Both the position numbers and the translations under genes were made by a program. The notes beneath the pieces were generated by a model, which was not told the origin of the DNA, searched no databases, and was given only the letters and a program-made list of their open reading frames with translations. A stretch of 14,460 nucleotides of DNA from Nitriliruptoraceae bacterium (lineage in GTDB: Bacteria > Actinomycetota > Nitriliruptoria > Nitriliruptorales > Nitriliruptoraceae): positions 1 to 14,460 of the forward strand of contig SKTN01000002.1 in assembly GCA_007117945.1 (NCBI GenBank), in the 5' to 3' direction. How positions within the stretch are numbered: position 1 is the stretch's first letter; the number at the start of each line of letters is the position of its first letter. Shown here one piece after another: positions 7,486-13,182 of this stretch.

Positions 7486-7505
7486 TATACGTGACAGTCC
7501 GTAAC
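7486..7505 (-). promoter_or_regulatory. putative TetR autoregulatory operator with overlapping -10
   Basis: TATAC-N10-GTAAC on the plus strand, 63 bp upstream of the TetR start. TATAGT on the minus strand (7484-7489) fits a -10 element and overlaps one half-site. Further symmetry is present around it: GTCACG/CGTGAC (7473-7478 with 7490-7495) and the 9-nt palindrome CCGTAACGG (7499-7507). Confidence 0.5.
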
Positions 7506-7522
7506 GGATACCCGCAGTGGGA

Positions 7523-7939
7523 TCAGGTGCCGGGATCGACGCCCTGGTGGCGTGCATCGGGACGTCGCGGTGCCGGCCCCTCGTCACGCGGCTGCGCGGC
7601 GTCGTCGCTGCCACGGCCGGTCCCTCGCAACCCCAGGGCGATGCCACCGGAGAGCAGGCCACGGACCAACGATGCCGCGGCGGCCAGCTGCGCACCCAGG
7701 GCCTGGAACCCGCGGGTGGTGCCGTTGGTGGCGAACAGCAGGGCTGCGAGCGCCAGCAGGGCGACCGCGACCGCCATCGCCACCAGGGCCGTACGGCCGA
7801 AGACCCGTGACCTGGCCGTACCCGGGACGCCACGGACCGCCGCCACCGCCCACGCCCCCCCGGGCCAGATCAGGACAGCCGCCAGGAGCCAGAGTTGACC
7901 GGGCAGCGACACCGCGAGCGGGAGCGTGGGGCTGTGCAC
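7523..7939 (-). CDS. small membrane protein, three predicted helices, unknown function
   Basis: 138 residues with three hydrophobic stretches: about 14-36 (with a WPGGAW turn), 49-70 and 78-104. A hydrophilic, charged C-terminal tail of about 30 residues follows. No family is recognised. GTG at 7939 is the start, with GGAGAGG 7 bp upstream. It reads toward the TetR gene with 99 bp between; since TetR appears to have its own promoter in that gap, co-transcription is possible but not needed. The upstream side is the repeat-rich 368-bp region 7940-8307, with a divergent gene beyond it. The gene call rests on membrane-protein composition and the ribosome binding site. Confidence 0.68.
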   Translation of the reverse strand: MHSPTLPLAVSLPGQLWLLAAVLIWPGGAWAVAAVRGVPGTARSRVFGRTALVAMAVAVALLALAALLFATNGTTRGFQALGAQLAAAASLVRGLLSGGIALGLRGTGRGSDDAAQPRDEGPAPRRPDARHQGVDPGT

Positions 7940-8097
7940 GTGGGGACCTCTCCAGGGGGACCGCCGGACCCGTCCCAGCGGGTCCGTCCCCAGGGCACCG
8001 CCCGCCCATGGCGCCGACCACCCACGTTCGGGCAGGGGTGGTCAGGGTGCGACTCGGGCCTGTCGACGTTCGCCACCACGCGCACAGGCGGTCCCGG

Positions 8098-8147
8098 GCT
8101 GCCGGCGGTCCCGGCTGACACGGTCCCACGCTGCCGGCGGTCCCGGC
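8098..8147. repeat. 32-bp-period direct repeat, about 1.6 copies
   Basis: GCTGCCGGCGGTCCCGGC is found at 8098-8115 and again at 8130-8147; the intervening part includes another CGGTCCC. The second copy runs straight into palindrome C. The rest of the 7940-8307 gap shows no gene-like frame; what it holds is these repeats and two palindromes. Confidence 0.85.
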
Positions 8148-8188
8148 GGTGGCTGGCTCCTGGGCTGGAGCCCAGGAGCCAGCCACCG
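8147..8188. repeat. palindromic element C (CCTGGG-N6-CCCAGG core), perfect 19-bp stem
   Basis: Positions 8147-8165 are fully complementary to 8170-8188, with loop TGGA; the core is CTCCTGGGC/GCCCAGGAG. No T tract follows. Its centre (8167.5) is exactly 72 bp from palindrome D, the same spacing as between palindromes B and A near 3.5 kb. Confidence 0.95.
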
Positions 8189-8230
8189 AGCGCCTTGCCC
8201 CGGCTTGTCAGCGCCCCGGACAGGTCGGGA

Positions 8231-8248
8231 CCTGGGCGCTCTCCCAGG
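8231..8248. repeat. palindromic element D (CCTGGG-N6-CCCAGG core)
   Basis: CCTGGG (8231-8236), loop CGCTCT, CCCAGG (8243-8248). The stem is only 6 bp, but the core and spacing equal the other three elements and the right flank (AACCAGCC) resembles that of element A. Centre 8239.5. Confidence 0.85.
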
Positions 8249-8295
8249 AACCAGCCATGTGCCGCGACGGCGGGCACCTCGGTGGGAGGTGGGCC

Positions 8296-8301
8296 TACGC
8301 T
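8296..8301 (+). promoter_or_regulatory. -10 element (TACGCT) of a probable leaderless transcript
   Basis: TACGCT fits TANNNT and ends 6 bp before the GTG at 8308, the usual arrangement for actinobacterial leaderless genes. No ribosome binding site lies at normal spacing before that GTG, which agrees. Confidence 0.5.
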
Positions 8302-8307
8302 CGGGGC

Positions 8308-8498
8308 GTGTTCCCCCCCCCCGCACGGGTCTGCTCAGAGTGCGGGCCCGCCTCTCGCGGTCCACGCGCTTCTGCCCGCGCTGCGGGGCCCCGAGTCGGC
8401 GACCGACCACAGCGGTGGCCCTGCTCGTCACCGTCACCCTCGTCGGGCTCGACCCCGACCCGCACCCCGCCCGCACGCAGACGACGACGGGTCACTGA
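8308..8498 (+). pseudogene. frameshifted N-terminal part: zinc ribbon plus membrane helix of the beta-propeller protein
   Basis: From GTG 8308 the first frame reads into CSECG. After one missing base near 8344-8346 (GGG where GGGG would restore frame) the next frame reads RLSRSTRFCPRCGAPSRR, then the hydrophobic TTAVALLVTVTLVG, and stops at 8496-8498. Joined, CxxC-x10-CxxC (CSECG ... FCPRCG) is a standard zinc-ribbon knuckle directly before a membrane helix, which is hard to get by chance. A second shift of the same sense, between about 8440 and 8500, would join it to the beta-propeller frame. So the intact gene would run 8308 to about 9598. Either the gene is broken in this strain or two bases are missing from the sequence; a C10 run (8313-8322) shows the area is homopolymer-rich. 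Confidence 0.6.
8313..8322. repeat. C10 homopolymer at the start of a reading frame
   Basis: Ten consecutive C directly after GTGTT, encoding prolines 3-5 of the predicted leaderless protein. Such tracts are prone to slippage in the cell and to sequencing error. Confidence 0.9.
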
Positions 8499-8506
8499 CC
8501 ACCCCC

Positions 8507-9598
8507 GTGGAGGTGCCACCTCCCGGCCCGCGCGGCAGCGACCGGGACCGCGGCGGGACGCCACAGCGCGGCGCGATTGGCGCCGATGCAGCAGCCCGTG
8601 CACCTCCGGCGTGCATCGCCGAGGACGGAGCGAGCTGCGCCGAGGCGGTGCTCGCGACGCCCGACCTGATCAGCGCCGTGGACGTCAGCTTCGGTGCCGT
8701 CGCCGTGGACAGCTCCCTCACGCTGCGGCGGCTCCAGCTGATCGGGGAGCGGTCACAGGTGCGCTGGAGCTCCGCTTCCCCCCACGTCGTCGACGACGTC
8801 GCACCGGCGGCCAAGCCGACGGCCATCGTGGCCCTGGACGCCGCGGACGGCTGCCCACGGTGGCAGCTCGAGGGCCCCTTCGACGACCTCCCGCCGCTGG
8901 CCTCCGGGGTCGCGGTGATCCATGATGGCCGTCTGGACGTCCTACACCCGGACCACCCCGGGACACGGAGGTCCCGGGACATCGGCACCACCGCGCGGTT
9001 CGCCCAGGGGACGCACCGGCCGAACCACCGTCCGATCCCCGCCACCGGCACCGACGCCGAGGTGTTCCTCGATCCCCACAGCGGCGAGGTCCTGGCCGGT
9101 CTCGGGCGCTCCGCCCGGGCGACCCGGACGACCACAGGCCAGGTCGTTGCAGCCGTCTGGGAGGACGGCGACGACGGCGCCGACACCACCTTGCTCGGCT
9201 TCGGCATCGACGGGCAGCAGCGGTGGCAGACCGCGGGGCCGGAGCAGGCCTGCTGCCGACTCGAGCTCCGGCCGACCGACGAGGGACGGGTCATCGCCAC
9301 CTTCCCCGGCGCTGCGGGCACGGAGACCGCCCGGCTCCTCGACCCCACCACCGGAGCGGTGCTGCAACGGCTCACGCGGCCGCACGACGTGGCCCAGCTC
9401 CCCCTCACCGTCGCAGGCTCGACGATCGTCCGGATGGACGGTGCCGCCTTCGTGGGCGCCGACCCCGCCGGTACACCGAGGTGGCGCGCGGAGAGCCAGC
9501 CCCAGCTGCTGTCCGCATCCCCCTTGCCGCTCGGCACCCGCGACGGGCGCATCCAGCCACCCGAGCCACCACCGCTCGAGGCGTCGACCGCTCCGTGA
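8507..9598 (+). CDS. PQQ-like beta-propeller protein (C-terminal body of a zinc-ribbon membrane protein)
   Basis: 363 residues if started at GTG 8507; the frame is open further upstream, so the true start is uncertain and the intact protein probably begins at 8308 in another frame. Degenerate propeller blades of the x-D-x-x-x-G-x-x-x-W type are seen: AIVALDAADGCPRWQLEG, LLGFGIDGQQRWQTAG, TARLLDPTTGAVLQRL and AAFVGADPAGTPRWRAE. After the membrane helix this domain would face outside the cell. Cys pairs (ACIAEDGASC and QACC) could form disulfides, fitting that side. The catalytic residues of PQQ dehydrogenases are not evident, so a binding or scaffold role is more likely than an enzyme. The SF1 helicase gene starts 70 bp downstream on the same strand and may share transcription. 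Confidence 0.72.
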   Translation: MEVPPPGPRGSDRDRGGTPQRGAIGADAAARAPPACIAEDGASCAEAVLATPDLISAVDVSFGAVAVDSSLTLRRLQLIGERSQVRWSSASPHVVDDVAPAAKPTAIVALDAADGCPRWQLEGPFDDLPPLASGVAVIHDGRLDVLHPDHPGTRRSRDIGTTARFAQGTHRPNHRPIPATGTDAEVFLDPHSGEVLAGLGRSARATRTTTGQVVAAVWEDGDDGADTTLLGFGIDGQQRWQTAGPEQACCRLELRPTDEGRVIATFPGAAGTETARLLDPTTGAVLQRLTRPHDVAQLPLTVAGSTIVRMDGAAFVGADPAGTPRWRAESQPQLLSASPLPLGTRDGRIQPPEPPPLEASTAP

Positions 9599-9630
9599 GC
9601 GTCCGGGCCACCGAGCCTCAAGCACCCCCG

Positions 9631-9644
9631 CAACGGCGCCGTTG
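9631..9644. promoter_or_regulatory. 14-bp perfect palindrome upstream of the large helicase gene
   Basis: CAACGGCGCCGTTG is fully self-complementary without a loop and lies 24 bp before the ATG at 9669, between the beta-propeller stop and the helicase start. It could be an operator for a dimeric regulator; a terminator is less likely because there is no loop or T run. Confidence 0.35.
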
Positions 9645-9668
9645 AGATGGGATGACGACGGGGGCCCG

Positions 9669-12600
9669 ATGCACCTCTACACCCTGCCAGGACTCACCGA
9701 CCAGATCCATCGCGGTCGCTGGGATGCGACCGATCTCGCCGACCGACTCGCACCCCTGGAGTCCCCCCTCCGTCTGGGGGCCCTGCTCACCCCCTTGCAC
9801 GGCGCGGTGTTCCGGCGACGGGAGGGCAAGCAACGGCTCATCTTCGTCCCGCTGCGCACCGGCGAGGGGGCATGGCACCTGGTCCTCGTCGCGGTGATGG
9901 ACCGGCGGACGGGCGATCAGCAGCACGGTCCCTACCGCGAGCTCCTCGACCACACGCAGCGTGCCCGGAAGCGGTACCTGGAACTGCTGGACACGACGCA
10001 GCCTGAACTCGTCGCCGGGTCGACGCACCGACCGCCCGTGGCCATGCCCGACCTCCCTCCCGAGCTGCACCTCTGGGCCCGAGAGATGCGCGAACTGTCC
10101 AGCTCCCTCGAGGACGTCATCCCGCCCACGCCCGGTGCGATCACCTTCGGGCAACTCGACGCACACCAGCGGGAGATGCTCGACGGTCCCCTGCGGACCT
10201 CGACACCCCGGTTCCTGACCGGGCGTGCCGGCAGCTCGAAGTCGACCCTGCTGCACCACCAGTTCGCGCGCTACGCAGCCACGGCCCTCGAGCAGGCTGA
10301 CGATCTCACCCCGCGGTTCGTGACCCGTAGCGAGCATCTGCTGCGCGACGCCCGTGAGAAGGTCACCACGATCCTGCTGGAAGAGCACGGTTACGCGGTG
10401 CTGGCACCCGACGTGGTGCCGGCGGTGCGCAGCTGGATGTCGACCACCTCCGGGCTGATGCGCGACCTCGTGCTCCGGGCCGGGGCCAGCGCCGACGAGT
10501 GGCGCGCGGAGGACCACGTGTCGACCGCACGCTTCCGGGAGCTCTACACCGGCAGGCGCGCCAGCGGGCGGCCCCTCGCCTCGAAGGCCCACTGCTTCAC
10601 GGACCATCAGACCCAGGATCGCGTGCACTGGACGACCGCGTGGTTCGTCATCCGTGCGCTGATCCGGGGGCACGACCCGGCAGAGGAGCTCGACCCCGAC
10701 GCATACGAGGAGCTCCCCGCCCGGTCGCGTGTCGTGACCGATGCACAGTTCGAGCAGGTGCACGAGAAGGTCCACACGGCCTGGTACTCCCCACTGCTCA
10801 CCGAACGAGGACGCTGGGACGACCAGTCACTGGCACGTGCAGCGATCCGGCACCCGCACACCGACCTGCGCATCACCGGGCTGGTCTGCGATGAAGCCCA
10901 GGACCTCTCACGGGTGGAGCTGCTCGCCCTCCTCGGCGCCACTGAGCTGCTGCGCTACGACCTCGGCCGCGAGGCGATCACCTGCCTGCCCTTCGTCTTC
11001 GCCGGGGACGAGTCGCAGACCCTCGACCTCACCGGCTTCCGCTGGGCCAGCATCACGAGCGGCTTCTATGAGCTGACCGGTGCTGCGTTCGGGTCAGTGG
11101 GGAGCCGACGGATCGAGGACGAGCAGCTCGAGAGGAACTACCGCTCCGCATACGAGATCGTGGAAGCGGCCAACGCCATCCAGCGGCTGCGCACGGAGCG
11201 CTACAGCGAGAGCGGGGCACAGCCGCAACTGGCCCACAGACCGCCCTCGCAGCGACCGATCCACCTGGTCGATCGCGACGGCGCACCCCGCAGCGCCCTC
11301 GTCGACACCCTCCGTGTCAGCAACGTCATCCTCGCCTGCGACGAGGGAGCCGAGCATGACGTCGTGCTGGCCGATCCGGTGCTCCGGGACGCGATGGCGC
11401 TCCGCGCACCGGAGTGGGTCGAGGACGGACAGGGGGTCGCCCCGGTCTACACCGCGCAGGCGCTCAAGGGCCTGGAGGTCGACGAGGCGGTCCTCTACGG
11501 CTGGGGCGACGAGCTCCTGAGCGACAGCCACCGGCCCGAGCTGGCCCAACGAACCAGCTACGCGCGGTGGTACGTCGCCGTCACCCGCGCGATGCAGCAG
11601 CTGACCGTCATCGAGACCACGACCGGCCGCAAGCTGTGGGACGACCTCGACCTGCCCGAGGAGATCCTCGAGGAGCACCTGCTCGAGCACGTCCACGACA
11701 CCGAGGCCCAGCTGCGTGCACGCGCTGACGAGGCGCGACAACGCGGGATGGAGGCCCGCCGCGCGGAGGAGCTGTTCCGTGCCCGGCAGGACTACCGGAC
11801 CCTCGGCGACCAGGACGCGGCGACCGAGGCAGCGGCCTTCGGGCACCGCTTCAGCGGCGAACACGGCGAGGCCGCCGAGCTCTTCCTGCAGCTCGGTCGG
11901 ACCGACGAGGCCGTCACCGAGCTGTGGCGTGCGCACGACTGGCCGCGACTGGCCGAGCTGGCGAGCGACGCAGACCCGGTCAGGGTCGCACGGCTCCTCA
12001 CACAGCCGGCGAACCCGGCAGCCGTGGAGCCGGGCCGCAGTGCGCTGATCCACTGCCACGCGCAGGCGACCGCCGAGGGTGAACCCCTCGACCTCGTGGA
12101 CGCGCTGGCCTCCGTGGTGGACCAGGGGCTGCGGGCAGGATGGCAGACCACCGATCAACTCCTCGACGCGCTCGCCGACGAGCCCCTGCTCGCCCGAGGC
12201 CGACGCGACGGCGCCGCCGGGCTCGTCGCGGACGCCGTCGCCGTCGACCTGGACGTGGACACGCTCGCCGACGGCGTGCGCGAACGCTACGACCACCGCC
12301 CACGCCTCGTCCTCTGCCGGTGGATGACCACACGCCCGTCCTGGGACGACGCTGATCGCGAGCGGTTCGTCGACGCGCTCCGGGCGGGGGCTGACGACAC
12401 CGCAGCGGCGCTCGCTGCGCACCTCGGGCTGACCGAAGCAACGGCTCCTCCTCCGCTCCCCGCGGCGAGCCAACGCGGCCGACAGAGCCAGAGCAGCCGC
12501 CGCACGGCCCCTGCACCCGCTCGGACGCCGGGCCTGCAGGTCACTCCCGGTGAGCCGTGGACCGGTCCCCGTGGCACCGAGGTGTGGAAGCTCTCGAAGC

Positions 12601-13175
12601 AACATCGGAAGCTGATCAGGAAGCGGGACGAGGCCACCCTGGCATCCCTGGTGGGTGAGGAGCCCGCCGGCCGCTTCGTCACGACCGCGCTCACCATCCG
12701 TCCTGACGGTGGCAAGGTGTGGGTGGACGGGGATGGCGTGGCGACCATCCTCGTCGATGGGCGCCTCACGGCGCTCGGCCTCCTACCAGGGCGCGGGGAC
12801 CACCCCGCGGCGGCGACACCGCGACGGCCCGCAGGGCAGTCCGGGCAGCCGAGGAAGGCCCCGGCCCGCCCCCCGTCACCGTCTCACCGGGACGCCTCGG
12901 CGATCCGTCTCCCCGAGGTGGATGGCTGGCCACCGGGATCACGGCGCTACCTGCTGCACCGGCGCGACATCAGCGACGCGACGACCGGCACGACGCTGTC
13001 CTCGGTGATCGGCACCACCGCGGCGGCTGAGGTCGCCAGCCGCCTGCTGCAGCATCGACCGAGCGGTGGCCGCATCTACGTCGCCCCTGACGGCCGTGTC
13101 GTCACGCGCCCCAAGGACCGCTACCTCGTCATCGGTGCGGTGTCGCCGCAGGAGTGGTTCGGCCGAGCTCGCTGA
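9669..13175 (+). CDS. large SF1A (UvrD/Rep-like) helicase with extra N- and C-terminal domains
   Basis: 1168 residues. Helicase motifs in order: Q motif LDAHQREML (163-171), Walker A GRAGSSKST (185-193), Walker B VCDEAQD (406-412), motif III AGDESQ (445-450), motif IV LERNYRS (487-493), motif V TAQALKGLE (595-603), motif VI YVAVTRA (635-641). This is the UvrD/Rep set for ATP-driven 3'-5' translocation on DNA. In Walker A the glycine before Lys191 is Ser190. Residues about 39-90 (FRRREGKQRLIFV, WHLVLVAVMDRR) look like a RelE/ParE-like beta core, a weak call. Residues about 690-770 are TPR-like helices; 920-960 is a Pro/Ala/Ser/Arg linker. A domain of about 65 residues occurs twice at the C-terminus (about 973-1038 and 1093-1157). 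ATG 9669 has GGGGG just upstream; the open frame back to 8922 overlaps the propeller gene. No nuclease motif was found. Role unknown; defence or repair is possible. Confidence 0.9.
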   Translation: MHLYTLPGLTDQIHRGRWDATDLADRLAPLESPLRLGALLTPLHGAVFRRREGKQRLIFVPLRTGEGAWHLVLVAVMDRRTGDQQHGPYRELLDHTQRARKRYLELLDTTQPELVAGSTHRPPVAMPDLPPELHLWAREMRELSSSLEDVIPPTPGAITFGQLDAHQREMLDGPLRTSTPRFLTGRAGSSKSTLLHHQFARYAATALEQADDLTPRFVTRSEHLLRDAREKVTTILLEEHGYAVLAPDVVPAVRSWMSTTSGLMRDLVLRAGASADEWRAEDHVSTARFRELYTGRRASGRPLASKAHCFTDHQTQDRVHWTTAWFVIRALIRGHDPAEELDPDAYEELPARSRVVTDAQFEQVHEKVHTAWYSPLLTERGRWDDQSLARAAIRHPHTDLRITGLVCDEAQDLSRVELLALLGATELLRYDLGREAITCLPFVFAGDESQTLDLTGFRWASITSGFYELTGAAFGSVGSRRIEDEQLERNYRSAYEIVEAANAIQRLRTERYSESGAQPQLAHRPPSQRPIHLVDRDGAPRSALVDTLRVSNVILACDEGAEHDVVLADPVLRDAMALRAPEWVEDGQGVAPVYTAQALKGLEVDEAVLYGWGDELLSDSHRPELAQRTSYARWYVAVTRAMQQLTVIETTTGRKLWDDLDLPEEILEEHLLEHVHDTEAQLRARADEARQRGMEARRAEELFRARQDYRTLGDQDAATEAAAFGHRFSGEHGEAAELFLQLGRTDEAVTELWRAHDWPRLAELASDADPVRVARLLTQPANPAAVEPGRSALIHCHAQATAEGEPLDLVDALASVVDQGLRAGWQTTDQLLDALADEPLLARGRRDGAAGLVADAVAVDLDVDTLADGVRERYDHRPRLVLCRWMTTRPSWDDADRERFVDALRAGADDTAAALAAHLGLTEATAPPPLPAASQRGRQSQSSRRTAPAPARTPGLQVTPGEPWTGPRGTEVWKLSKQHRKLIRKRDEATLASLVGEEPAGRFVTTALTIRPDGGKVWVDGDGVATILVDGRLTALGLLPGRGDHPAAATPRRPAGQSGQPRKAPARPPSPSHRDASAIRLPEVDGWPPGSRRYLLHRRDISDATTGTTLSSVIGTTAAAEVASRLLQHRPSGGRIYVAPDGRVVTRPKDRYLVIGAVSPQEWFGRAR

Positions 13176-13182
13176 CGGCCGC

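Noticed and set aside
8147..8188. The four strong hairpins as Rho-independent terminators
   Set aside because: They lie in divergent intergenic regions upstream of starts, lack T tracts, and come as pairs with fixed spacing.
8434..9633. 399-codon minus-strand frame
   Set aside because: Antisense shadow of the beta-propeller gene, Ser/Arg/Ala-rich, no recognised domain.
8922..9668. Upstream extension of the large helicase to 8922
   Set aside because: It would overlap the beta-propeller gene in another frame and is Pro/Arg/Ser-rich; helicase-like sequence starts after 9669.
11094..12605. 503-codon minus-strand frame
   Set aside because: Antisense shadow inside the helicase gene, whose motifs are intact on the plus strand.
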